27,496 nucleotides of DNA from positions 3,278-30,773 of the forward strand of contig SZWC01007391.1 in the NCBI GenBank assembly GCA_023375785.1, in the 5' to 3' direction. This stretch comes from Penium margaritaceum (taxonomy: Eukaryota; Streptophyta; Zygnematophyceae; Desmidiales; Peniaceae). The notes under the pieces were generated by a model. It saw only the letters and a list, made by a program, of their open reading frames with translations. It ran no database searches and was not told the origin of the DNA. The position numbers and the translations under genes are program-made. The first letter of the stretch is position 1; every line of letters begins with the position of its first letter. Below are positions 9,061 through 19,975 of this stretch, piece by piece.

Positions 9061-9817
9061 CTTCAAAGGGCTATGACAGGGTCGCAGCTTCCACCCGTGA
9101 CCAAACCTACATGATTTGCTGTCAACCCCACACCGACACCCACCCCCCCCCCCACCCCACCGCCCGATTCTCAACCCACCCTAATCGAAAACAGCCCGCA
9201 CAAGCCCCCTTCCCCCCCTCAAGCCAGCCATACAGCGATCAGCTAAGGCACCAAAGCCCACAGTAGAGGCAAGACAAAAATGGTCAATAAGCGGAACGAA
9301 TGACGAGAATGGGCTTGCCTCATAATCGAATGTGCCTAGCAGTCCAAACAATCTTATGATGTCTCAAGTGACACATAACAAGTGTACATTTGGTAACATA
9401 AATACCAAAAGCAACCTTGTCTTTACATGAAGATTAGGTATGGATACAAAGAGGTTTATGCATGGATGTCAACATATATTGAAAACCTTTCAAAAACAAT
9501 ATCAATATAGACATCAATAAAGGTGAAGATAGAGATGTACGTGAATAAATGGAAAAATACATATGTATCTCAATACAAAATTAAAATTAAATGCACCTAT
9601 AATACATGTATTTCCATAATAACATCTCAATACAACTTCTTAGATGTATATTTTAACAAATATGCAGATATAGATTAAAAAACAAAGACATGAATTAAAT
9701 TAAATCCAATCAAAAGGAAACTATGTTTTCATTTATATTTGGATAATTATTCATATAAAAAGATGTTTAAAACGATTTATGTTGATATAGATATTGATTT
9801 AAATATAGAAATAGTTA
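9061..9817. other. Gene-free AT-rich stretch with a poly-C tract
   Basis: A C-rich segment at 9126-9170 includes an uninterrupted run of 11 C at 9143-9153 and CACCCC blocks. From about 9480 the sequence becomes AT-rich and increasingly simple, leading into the TATATG microsatellite. No gene or RNA is recognised. Confidence 0.7.
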
Positions 9818-9882
9818 TACATATGTATATGTATGTGTATATGTATATGAATATGAATATTTGCATGTACCTGTAGATGAAC

Positions 9883-9930
<48 letters not shown>

Positions 9931-10008
9931 GTGTATATGTATATGTATATGTATATGTATGTGTATATGTATATGAATATGAATATTTGCATGTACCTGT
10001 AGATGAAC

Positions 10009-10086
<78 letters not shown>

Positions 10087-10245
10087 GTGTATATGTATAT
10101 GTATATGTATATGTGTATGTGTATGTATATATATATGTATATGTATATGTATACGTAAATTTTTATGCAAGTTTATATGTATTTGTATTTGTATCTGTAT
10201 TTGTATGTGTATATGTATTTGTATTTGTATATGTTTTATGTATAT
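9818..10245. repeat. TATATG hexamer microsatellite with internal 126-bp duplication
   Basis: The bulk is TATATG repeated with single-base variants (TATGTG), shading after 10160 into TATTTG and TATCTG. A non-repeat insert containing TTGCATGTACCTGTAGATG occurs twice, starting at 9848 and 9974, exactly 126 bp (21 hexamers) apart, so a block was duplicated in register. Frames in it give only Val-Tyr, His-Ile or Tyr-Ile dipeptide runs and are not genes. Confidence 0.92.
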
Positions 10246-10897
10246 GTGCATTTTCATTTTAATTTCCATGGTTTTCTACATGCAAATTCTCTATTTCGTG
10301 TTTTTGAAAACTGTCATATGTTTCAGATGATGCTGATTTGGTTTATGAATGGAATGGTTGTTTTTGTAGTCAGTTGTTTGATACTTGGTTGTGTCAAAAT
10401 ACTTTTGCTTTGTTTATGCCGTGTTTCACATGTGTGATAATAATCTTCTAAGAAAACTCCGTTTGGGCCATAGGTGTCTATATTTTTTTGAGTACACGCA
10501 TCCCGGTGTAGTATTTTACGTGGATCACCTCTGCCTTGCTAGATCTGTATGACGCACATTGTGCAATAGCCATTAGGTTGCCGATATCCGAATCAGTTTT
10601 GATACTACCGTATCTTGCAAACGACAAACGAAACCGTTTTGCATGTTACCCGAACCAGTGAGAAACTGGATAGAGATCGGGCGGTGCACATCGCAAGGCG
10701 GAGGGATGCTCGTCTTTCAAACGAACACGCCACGAAGTTCTCAAATGTACGGAAATCACGACAGCTATTAATAACACCAATACAACTGGACAGCTTCTAT
10801 AGCGTAAAAGGAAATAAGGTCTAGAAATAGGATAACCTTGTACAATAATGTGTCCAAGGTCATTTCATTTTCTGGCCGAATAACGCCTGGATATCTT

Positions 10898-10975
10898 CAT
10901 CCATTTATCTGCCACAAAACATTCTCCAGCACTCACCATCCATTTATCTGCCACAAAAAATTCTCCAGCACTCTC
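10898..10975. repeat. 39-bp tandem duplication
   Basis: 10898-10936 and 10937-10975 are adjacent near-identical copies (CATCCATTTATCTGCCACAA... then TTCTCCAGCACTC) with about two differences. Confidence 0.9.
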
Positions 10976-11132
10976 CACAAAATTGCTTTTAAGCAACTCC
11001 ATCCAAAGTGTCAAAATTAACAAATAGAATAGTAAAATCCTTTGATTTTTGAAAAAATCAAATCATTTCTACCCTTAAAAACGATGTTCCGATAATGTGT
11101 CATTCTTCATCTAATCACAAACTGTAATGTGA

Positions 11133-11220
11133 ACTATATCAATGCATAAAATAAAATTGATTTTTTACATGCATAAACAAATAATTGGGTGAATACTATA
11201 TCAATGCATAAAATAAAATT
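11133..11220. repeat. 62-bp-period partial duplication
   Basis: The 26-bp string starting ACTATATCAATGCATAAAAT occurs at 11133-11158 and again, identically, at 11195-11220. The intervening GCATAAACAAATAATT is a partial echo of the same motif. Confidence 0.85.
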
Positions 11221-11584
11221 CCCAAATTCGTTTTTTATCATCTTTTCTCACTAACATTAGATGAGGGAACCCGTACCATCAAACAACACACATCTCTGCT
11301 TTCTTAAGAGAAAATGACAAGAATAAGTGAGTAAATATGTGGTACCCCCGTTGAAGAGGAAGGAATTACTCCCTCCTATCTCAATGTAAGGATCCATTAC
11401 TCATTAAGATAAGAATGCATGCAAATCACACATATGTTGGCAATATTCAATTGAAAATTGAGCCAACTAGCCTAATTTCACGTCCGTATGACCAAGTTGA
11501 GGAAACTGCAATATGCTTACTTCGATGGTTAATCATATACCTTCACCCTGTAAACGATAACAATGAAATCAAGGGACTTAGGTT

Positions 11585-12100
11585 TTGAACATTCTTTTAG
11601 TCGCTTACCACCTGTGTGTAGGTAACCATGGGTAACGACACCATGTCGCAGCTTGGGAAAAGGAAACAAATAAGGGCTCCATGGTGAAGAAATTGAAGGA
11701 TGAAAAATCCTAAAAGGTTCTTGATCTCTCCTTGCTATTTAGGTGAGTTGAGATCCTCTGCTCTTGCTTATGTGGTAATTATGTCCAAATGGTAATTTTC
11801 CATTGGATTTCGGCTGATGTGACCGCTGAGAGTTTGATTTGTGCACCTAATTTTGAGGCCAGTTTCTTTTCTTCTAAAAACTCATGGAATCTACTATGTG
11901 AGCCTTAGCCTCCTGCTGTGCTGTGCTGTGCTGTGCTTATGACCAGGGTGACTTGCCAAATCCTTACTTGTATATTTACTCTATCATTTTGATTTATTTC
12001 GAAACAATTGAAATGCCCACAACCATTATAAATCTCACAAATGGGACTTCAAGTTCAATATGTTCACTACTCAAAAACTCCCCCTCTCCTTTGAAACCAA
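11585..12100. repeat. Diverged dispersed repeat, copy 1
   Basis: This copy shares a colinear series of matches with 15055-15575: GAACATTC, then CCATGGG, GAGATCCTC, CTTGCTT, an identical 18-mer ATGTGAGCCTTAGCCTCC (11896-11913), and weaker similarity up to about 12095. The core (11620-11930) is clearer than the ends. Same orientation as copy 2. It contains a small GCTGT pentamer repeat at 11913-11936. No coding content was recognised, so the family is unknown. Confidence 0.55.
11913..11936. repeat. GCTGT/TGTGC pentamer microsatellite
   Basis: A short run of GCTGT pentamers, about four copies, lies immediately after the 18-mer shared with copy 2 of the dispersed repeat. Copy 2 lacks this expansion. 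Confidence 0.85.
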
Positions 12101-14345
12101 TTTTTGTGACATTTAGCATCTACATATCAACACTTTGAGGCCGTTCACAAGAAAAATCTCACGCAAATTTGACCACAATATCTTGAATCTCGCAATACAA
12201 AGCTCTCTCACAAGTGGAACATAACATGATTTATGCAGAAAACGAAGTCCGCTAATGTTGCATTAGTCTCTTGGAGTAGAATTTTTACCTAGGAATGACC
12301 ACACGTCTACGTTTAAAAAATGATGAATGCAATTTCAACTATATTTCCCATGTTTCACATTCGTGTGAACAATTTCCATCTCATAATTTTGTTTGGGAGG
12401 AACAATGTTTAGAAGCTTTTTGGACTATGAAATAGTAATATCACAAGCATACCTGATATTCAAGGCGGCATGTAATTAAAATCCACTCTTCAAATCTATC
12501 ATGTAATGGTCAATTTGAACTTTATTGATCTTGATTTTCCCACAATGCACAATGTTTGTACATATTCTTTTCCGATTTTAATTTATAATCCAGCTTATCA
12601 CATACAATTCTCTAACCCAAAGAGCGAATATAGGAGATTTATAACCAGCATCAATGCATAGGAAATTAGTTACAACGAGCATTATGAAAACATCCCTGCC
12701 TTTAGAGAGGCTTAACAAATACACCAAGTTTTTGGTTTTGGAAGAGTAAGAGTAAGCGCTTTGACCTAACACATGGAAAATCCCACACGCAAGCACTAGA
12801 AGTCATAAAAGTAAAACCATTAACATTAGCATCATCTAGAGGAGTACCAAAAACATTATTATGAGGCACACGAGAATATTTAAGGCTTCAAATCTCAAGG
12901 ATGGTAAGTGTTTTTCTCATCATATGTTTCTCATGCATCGGGACACCAATAGCTAGTGTAGCAAACACACCCTATGGCAACCTAAACCAAAATGGTTTAG
13001 TATGTTTCTTTCGATTTTATGTAAAGGGAAAATGTGGCTTTAATGAATCATGAGAGATTAGTGGGGATGCAACACTACTTGTTTAGATACATGTCGAGTA
13101 TCAGAGCAAAGTAACATTGACCAAAGACTAGAAGCACCATGCTCAAACAAAAAAAACATTCCTTATCACTTCATCATGCACATGGTCTAATAAGGTGCTT
13201 TCAATCTAAAATTTGTTTGGTGTTTGGAGCCTGCAGTGAAAAATTCAACGCGTGCTTTGGTGTAGCAAGGGAGTCTTGTTGTTGTCTGGGATCTTTGTGC
13301 CCAGCAAGCAAACCTAGTACTCCTATTTGCGGAAACAAAGGGCTTGCATTGAAACTTGAAGTTGAAAAATACTATCAAGTAGAAGTATGATACGAGGAAA
13401 TAACGGAAAAACACAACTCAACACAATGCTTTCACACAACCAACCCCATCCAAGTGCGCAACACCTTGCTAGGCCGTCAAGGTTGTTGTTGCAAGGGTCT
13501 CAGCACGATCATGGTACTTTCAGGTCAAAGGCCTCCACATTGTCCAGGCAACCTCCTCTCCACGCAGGTAGCCATTACCAGACTTACTAGGTCTTCACAT
13601 GACTTTTGACCCTCCTAGCCAAGTTGGTCGGGTGTTACCACGCTTACTAGGTAAAAAAAGGGGAACCCCAACAAGAAACAAAAATTTCTAGATTTAAGTA
13701 ACCACAATGACAGAGCAATGTGGAACAAACTAGGTTGAAAAAGGGGAACTCCCAGAGATTCTTCCTCGATTTCATGAGGTCTGCCCAACAAGAGCTTATG
13801 CTAGACACTAACTCTGGGATCAACACCAAAACACAGCTTCAAGCTACAAGATGAGCAATTTCTAATGAGCAGCCGTAGCAAGGCTGCTCTTTGGTCTTAG
13901 GTATAGTCTTGCCACCTCTTTTGGGTAGTCAGGCCTTTAGGTACATAGGGGCGTCCACCAACTCAGGCTAGTAGAAGGCTGCCATTCTGACATGGGTCTT
14001 CAGGTGCAAGAGAGACTGCAGAGACTTCGTCTTTGACATTTTCTGGTAGAGGAAGACTTGAATGCAAAGAGTGTCGCTTTTTTTGGGAGAAATGAGTGAT
14101 TGGTGGAGGTTTCATTTGCCCAAAAAAACGGTCTGGTGTAAGAAGAGACTTTAGGGTTTCTCTCAGGTGTTCTCAGGCTGTTGGGACTTTGTTGGAAAAA
14201 ACAAGGCTCGAATCAGTTGAGTATCGACTAAAAAATACTGGTTCTGATCTTTCCTGGGATTTTCGCGGCCGTTGTCGGGTTGGAGCTTGTCCGGTGGAGG
14301 AAAAAAATTGAATTGGGTGATGCCGGGTTGGTCACCCATCTTCCC
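12101..14345. other. Gene-free stretch, no gene recognised
   Basis: Mostly AT-rich with a more mixed section at 13440-14340. GTATCAGAGC at 13098-13107 resembles the core of the copia primer-binding site but no LTR pair was found around it. The motif ACTTACTAGGT is repeated near 13580 and CGCTTACTAGGT near 13640. Frames at 13139-13390 and 14096-14311 (a Cys/Arg-bearing 71-codon frame) are unrecognised and are treated as chance. Confidence 0.5.
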
Positions 14346-14348
14346 GAT

Positions 14349-14375
14349 GAGGTTTCTTGATGTAGAGGAAACCTC
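14349..14375. other. Hairpin GAGGTTTC/GAAACCTC
   Basis: GAGGTTTC and GGAAACCTC form an 8-bp stem separated by about 10 nt. It is followed at 14389-14427 by a looser inverted pair CCACTG...CAGTGG. Both lie about 150 nt upstream of a TATA-like sequence. Confidence 0.55.
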
Positions 14376-14490
14376 CCAAAACCCAAGCCACTGTGCATGC
14401 CATGCGCATGCTTAATTATGCAGTGGAAGGCTCCAAACGTTTCCACTGACGCGGCGCTTGCGAGGTGGGACCACAACTTGGGACCTCCTG

Positions 14491-14538
14491 ATTGGATTAC
14501 CTACCTGTTGTAACCATCTGTAGACGATGAGTATAAAA
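14491..14538 (+). promoter_or_regulatory. Candidate promoter: inverted CCAAT (ATTGG) and TATAAAA
   Basis: TATAAAA at 14532-14538 is preceded by ATTGG, an inverted CCAAT box, at 14491-14495. A C/T-rich, initiator-like stretch (CATTCTTCT) follows 20-30 nt downstream. The first ATG in good context (ACCATGG) is at 14675. The spacing is right for a plant core promoter, but single-motif promoter calls in AT-rich DNA have a high false-positive rate. Confidence 0.25.
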
Positions 14539-14674
14539 GCTCACTGCTAGTCATTCTTCTAATGTTGCAGCCTTCTTCTCCCCATATCGCTCCAGCCACC
14601 TGCTTCGACGACCCTCCTTAGTTACTTCCGCCACTTGCTCCAATGATAGTCAACTGCCTAGGTTTCACTCTACC

Positions 14675-14827
14675 ATGGCTCAGGCAACCATCATGCCCCA
14701 TGTCCGTTCTTGGTCACCTTTGACTTTTGATCTGACTACGCCATGTCGAAGGTGTCGCTCAACGTATTTATTGCTCACTTTTATAAAATTTATTACAACC
14801 AACACAATAATTGATCCTATACCATGA
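14675..14827 (+). CDS. Short ORF downstream of the candidate promoter, unrecognised
   Basis: This frame starts at an ATG in a strong Kozak-like context (ACC before, G after) about 140 nt after the TATAAAA and runs 50 codons to TGA. It reads MAQATIMPHVRSWSPL and continues through TTPCRRC to a hydrophobic YLLLTFIKFI segment. An AAGGTGTCG at about 14750 could be a splice donor, in which case only the first ~25 residues would be exon. I recognise no domain. The start, rich in Ala, Ser and Thr and without acidic residues, is compatible with an organelle-targeting leader, but this is speculative. It could equally be a chance ORF. Confidence 0.18.
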   Translation: MAQATIMPHVRSWSPLTFDLTTPCRRCRSTYLLLTFIKFITTNTIIDPIP

Positions 14828-15054
14828 AAGTGAGGAATAAGATGAAGTTGGTTTCCACAAAGGCATATTGATAAATCCCACTCAAACTGCAGCAACATGG
14901 GATGTCTGTAAAAATTGATTCTTCTTGTTTATTTAAGGTTTTAAGTCGTTAATTAAAAAAAATACAAAATTATTACTCTCGTTTTCAAAATGAGTCTTTC
15001 ATTTTATATAATTTCTATGATCATATTTCGAGGCCACTTTGCTCGTCCAATTTA

Positions 15055-15575
15055 GAGACATGAACATTCAGTGGTCATGGAGTATGGTGTCAGGTGACCA
15101 TGGGCACCTTGCCTTAAATTAAGAAAAGAAAAAAACAAGACGTCCAAGGTGAGGATGTATGGGAGGAAAAGTCTAGAAGGTGCTTATTCATATAATCACC
15201 TTTTTAAAGTGTTTCGTCTATGTAAGAGGTACCCTTGCTTGCACTGTAAGTGAAGTGAGATCCTCCTTTCTTGCTTTTGTGGTATCTATTGACACATGTA
15301 ATTTTTTTATGCGATTTTAGTGATGTGAGAGAATTCTCTAGGTATCTACGAAGATTATGATTTCCTCTTTTGCATAAGATTGTTGACTCTAAAATGTGAG
15401 CCTTAGCCTCCATTGCTAAGTTGTGCACATTGTGACAAGACCGGCGGGTAAAACCTCTTTCTCTAATTTGAACCATCATAATTATTGGTTAACAGTTCTC
15501 AAGAAACATTAGAGCCCTCCAAGTCCTACATTCTCATTGCTTCAAAGCTACTAATCTCCTCCTTGTCAAATAATG
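15055..15575. repeat. Diverged dispersed repeat, copy 2
   Basis: This is the partner of 11585-12100, about 3.47 kb downstream in the same orientation. The 18-mer ATGTGAGCCTTAGCCTCC is at 15394-15411, and GTGAGATCCTCC with TTTGTGGTAT matches the other copy near 15255-15285. Indels separate the blocks. The frame at 15204-15479 on the minus strand is a by-product. The clear part is 15090-15430. Confidence 0.55.
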
Positions 15576-16768
15576 AACATGAATTTTTCATATCCTTTCC
15601 ATAAAGTGAGAAGGCCGAAGAGGTCCGATGAGATCTATGACTATTTCCACGAAAATTGTGAAAAGGAATAACTTAATAGGAATTATGTTTTCCCTAAAAT
15701 GCTTGCTTGAGTGGAGCCTATGATCTTTGCTTGAAAAGTTGCATTCTTATGTGAGACAAATATAAAATTTGCTTTCTCATGTGAGAGGAATTTATTCAAG
15801 ATGATAAAACACATAAATTTATTTAAACAGAAATAAACACCAATATACATAGAGGAAATTGTTTGTAATAAATCAAAACTTCAAGCTTATTTAAAAGATG
15901 TTGAGAAAAAACTGAGGCTCAAATGAATTAAGGCCCATATGTCGCGCCCGGTTTTCGATTATATGATTGAGAAAACATGAAGTGGAACACAATGCTTTCA
16001 CCAAAAAAACATCTTCCACAAAACATTACGATTTTCCATCATTTCTTATTGAAGGATATGAATGTAGTTTTCCAAGTCATATAAGTAAAAACTATTGGAC
16101 AAACCTTGATGGAGTGATGAAATATTTTTCTTTGTAGCATATCTCATGTAAAAATTCATTTTTATTCATAGGAAATGCACTGAGACAATAAAACAATTCC
16201 CATTTGACCGAATCGTTTCCTGGCAAAATAAATTAAACCCGAAAATGCATTTGTTTTAACGCATTTTTGTTTCATATTTCTTATCAAATGATCTACAAAA
16301 CGTTTTTGTAATTCATTCACAAAGTACCAAAAATATGGGTTGAATTAATCATATATATTTTATACAACGAATTTGTGAACATTATTTTACATCAAAATAA
16401 AAAACTTTTATTCATTCTTTGTTGTAAGAAAATAAGTGATTTTCAAAATATTATATCATTTTTCTCATGGAAAATGTAGGAAAGGGAGATAATAACACTC
16501 CTAATCGTTATTTTGTATATTTAAATAGGCAATATTGAAAGTTGCTACCACCATAATACTTTCAAAAGAAACACAAGGAAATGAGAAGGGAAATATATTG
16601 AAACATTTCACCTTATCAAAAACAACAGAGTTGAGCTTGTGTACGATTATTGTCTTCTTGATTCCATAAAGGTTAGTCGAAGATGAGGGAAATGTTCTTA
16701 ATAGATCATTTTCCCTAAACCGAGCATGAAGAAACAGGGATGGAAATCGAAGAGGTGGATTCATTTGT

Positions 16769-17098
16769 ATGATAAATAAAACACATGTTTCTATATACCA
16801 CTTTTACATTGGCTATGTATTATGCAACAAAGTTAGAGTCTTATCCTTCTCTCTCCAACTCCATCGTTCCCACATCAATATTAAAAAAGAAGGATGGGTT
16901 CGTTTATTTGACCTTCTTTACGTCCTTTTTTCCCCTAACACTACTTTACACGGATATCCCCAAAATATTGCAAAACTTTTGGATACTTCCTTTCAACAAA
17001 TAGCATTGATTTTGGATAGCTATGGGTATCCTGATTGCCATCCTAACGAGGGAAGACAATTGCACATTCATAGTAGTGGAGTTCTAAAACACTTGTAG
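16769..17098 (+). CDS. Unrecognised 109-codon ORF
   Basis: The frame begins with a true ATG and ends at TAG. It is the longest ATG-initiated frame in this AT-rich region. It contains LQLHRSHINIKKEGWVRLFD near residues 29-48 and IAKLLDTSFQQIALILDSYG near residues 67-86. The latter could form amphipathic helices. I recognise no family or motif. The ATG context (TGTATGA) is unremarkable and there is no TATA-like sequence at the usual distance. It may be a chance frame or a remnant of a once-coding exon. Confidence 0.15.
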   Translation: MINKTHVSIYHFYIGYVLCNKVRVLSFSLQLHRSHINIKKEGWVRLFDLLYVLFSPNTTLHGYPQNIAKLLDTSFQQIALILDSYGYPDCHPNEGRQLHIHSSGVLKHL

Positions 17099-17582
17099 GA
17101 ATATATGATCCAAACTATTTTTCCACAACATGAATAGCCAAAATTGCATGTATGGGAACTAGAAGGATGAGCCAAAGAAATTAGGAAAAAAAATAAGGGG
17201 GAGGGGTTCTTTGCTCATGGTTTTACGAATTAATTAAAAAACAATAGGCAACGTTTCTAGAAGAGGGTTGAGACGATTGAATTTCGAGTAATATTTTTCA
17301 AGAACAATAAAAATTAACAAATTCAATAATTGAAAATATAATTTGTTGAAAAATAACAAGCTTCTAAAGGATTTATCTTTGGGTGTTTTTTTAATTGTGT
17401 AAACACTATACACGTACCTTTGATGCATCCTCTATCTGAAGAAAGAAATAGCCATAAACAAGTGGTTATTCCAAGCAAAGGAGAAGAAAATGAACTGGGA
17501 CATAACTGAAATCCTCACGTGTCTAGTAGTACATTTTTTCTACAAAGTTGAATTTTTAAATATATTTAAATATTAAATCACT

Positions 17583-17681
17583 ATTAAGAGGGTTCAAACA
17601 TATTATGTTTTAGGTAAAAAAATTGTTTTTTTAATTTTCACTTTGTGATCCATAGCTTTCAAATTAAGAGGGTTCAAACAT
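17583..17681. repeat. 19-bp direct repeat, 80 bp apart
   Basis: ATTAAGAGGGTTCAAACAT occurs identically at 17583-17601 and 17663-17681 in the same orientation. The flanks (A/T-rich) do not clearly continue the match. Confidence 0.85.
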
Positions 17682-19837
17682 GCGAGTATTATTTATACTA
17701 AACATAAAGAATGAACTAATTTTTGGTGTTGAATTTTAAACCCAATATCTTGAAGGATGTTAAAATCCATTTGAAACACATTTCTACTTTCATTTTAACG
17801 TGGTTCGTTGATGTTCGATTCATTCAATTCTCACAGCTTTCCTTCCAAATCTCACATTCTGATATATGTTTTAAAAGACATTATTTCTAACACAATATTG
17901 TTTTCATGTCTATATCTCATGCAAAGTGGAGAAGGGCACAGTTCTCATTATTATGGACATCTTTAAAAATCAGAAGTAATGTGAATTTTATTTTCGCATG
18001 TCATCTCAATGTAATAATATTTATATTTTTTGTGAGCCTCTACAGTCCCAACATTCTTGTTCTTAAAAACTATGACACCAAATAGACGGTTTGTTAGAAA
18101 AAAAACTGATTATTTGACGTTGTGCGGTGGACATCTGAATTATGTTGCTGGTGAAAGGATGTGACTTGAACATTCTAGAAACCCAACAAATTTTGAATTG
18201 CTTAGGGTTTTCCTATCATAGTTGAACTCTTTGGTACAACTGTATTATGTTTGTAGGCACAAACTATAACATGGTATGGCATTAAAAAGCACTAGGATTT
18301 TAAGTTGTGTAATCCATTGAATGGGTATAAACGTAGGTAAAGGACAGTTCTAGAAACCTATCGATATTGATTTTGGAAGTAAGAAACTTAAAAAGTATGA
18401 CTAATTAAACCCCATTCAAGTTTACCCCTTTAGAAAGTTGACTTATGTAGTGCACACAATACCATATTTCACAAGATTTTCAATACCTCACCTCCATCAT
18501 TCTTTTAAAGATGGTTGCATACAATGGTGTCCCGGATGAATTGAAAATTAAACAAAAAACAAACACAACAATTTTCGTTATCTAGTGCACTTTATTCACA
18601 CAAGGATTGTTAGCACAAAAGTATTAAGAAAGACGAGTAAAACTTGTAGAAGAAGTTTGAACAAGAATTTTTATGAAGTAACCAGTAAACCTCGTAAATT
18701 CTTGATGGTGGTTCTTTTGTTTTCTACGTGGTTGTTATATTAATGTTTTGTTACATAATTTTTCAATTTTCCTTGCTTGGATTATTAAAACTTGAATATT
18801 CTTCTTAGAAAGATATTAACGCATTCACCAAATGCACAAACCATCGACCATTCAAATAGTCAATCTTTCAAAATTCCTTATATATCTCACAGATCATTCC
18901 TTCTCAATTATGTGAACGTATTCACATGGTGCATGAGCGCATTAACAAACATTCTCCTCACTATTTTCTTAAACAATTTAATCAATGGTGCAAGCTCAGA
19001 TCTTACTCACGGTGCTTAGCAATCAAGGCCACCCAATATATTCCCACACCTCTTACCACATGCATTTCATTACATCATCTCCTTATCACCTATCAATGGA
19101 ATTGGCATAATAAGGAGAAATCCATCGTCAATGTGTGCGCCTTTGCCTAAACTCACGTCATGGTAGAGACAATTAGGTTATCCTTGTGGTTGTGAGTGCA
19201 ATGTGATGCCTTTTTTCCTTCCCTTGAATGCCGCTTCAGTGAAACATTATGTGCTTTAGGTGCACAAAGGACCTACAAAAGGAAAGAATCTGCTTAACAG
19301 GCATATCATTGATAAGGGTGGTCTTTCCTCTCTTGATAAGCGCCAGAGTACCATCAAAGGGATATTCTGGGTTGGGTGGCCATAAGTAAAAGGAGGAGGG
19401 ACCTTTTTGGGACTAAATCTTCAGCATGAAGTGGAAGTGGTGGTGTTTCATTCAATGTTGATTACTTCTAGTCGTCAAAGTGAGCATTGGTGCTTTAAAG
19501 TAATTATTGATCTAGTAATACTGAAAAGTAAAGCCTTGCACAAGATACAATAGAACTTGCAAGCACCAAGGCTGAATGGCATGCCACATGAAAGGACAGG
19601 AAAACCACAATAAAGTATAATGGCAAGCAATGTCACCTATGAGAAGAAAGAAAACTGATCAGGCTAGTTGGTAAGCAACCTCCCACTACTCCTTTTCTAA
19701 TAGTAGTTGCAACATTACCTAAATGAGGTGGGCTAGATGAAAGTAAGCAATGCATTCACATGTTTCTTTTTAAATGTTTTGAAATTTCTACATTCTTGAA
19801 CGATCAAGCATGGTTTCACATGGCTACATGTTACCTG

Positions 19838-19975
19838 TGTCAAGTTGTATTTTTCATGCTTTCACATTGCAAAATCTCATCCTTTCACCTGCCATGATGT
19901 CAAGATATCATGTTGTATGCTTTCATGCTCTTGTGCTTCATAATCTCATCCACTTATGGTCCATGTTATCATGCT
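19838..19975. repeat. Diverged duplication of about 60 bp
   Basis: TGTCAAG followed by TTGTAT...CATGCTTTCA and AATCTCATCC recurs, starting at 19838 and 19898, with small insertions in the second copy. Confidence 0.55.

Larger units (their letters stand above)
10246..11580. other. Gene-free stretch with small CpG-richer patch and local duplications
   Basis: A somewhat CpG-richer patch lies at 10500-10780 (for instance around CCGTATCTTGCAAACGACAA); its open frame at 10615-10824 starts with TTG and is unrecognised. The rest is AT-rich and contains two local duplications listed separately. No gene is claimed. Confidence 0.5.

Noticed and set aside
9777..10437. ORFs of alternating Val-Tyr, His-Ile or Tyr-Ile
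   Set aside because: Direct translation of the TATATG microsatellite.
13098..13111. Copia-like primer-binding site GTATCAGAGC
   Set aside because: A ten-base match alone is weak; the base before it differs from the usual TGG and no LTR end or gag could be found next to it.
15940..15960. TGTCGCGCCCGGTTTTCG, reminiscent of starts of some plant LTRs
   Set aside because: No matching LTR end, primer site or second copy was found, so a solo LTR cannot be supported.
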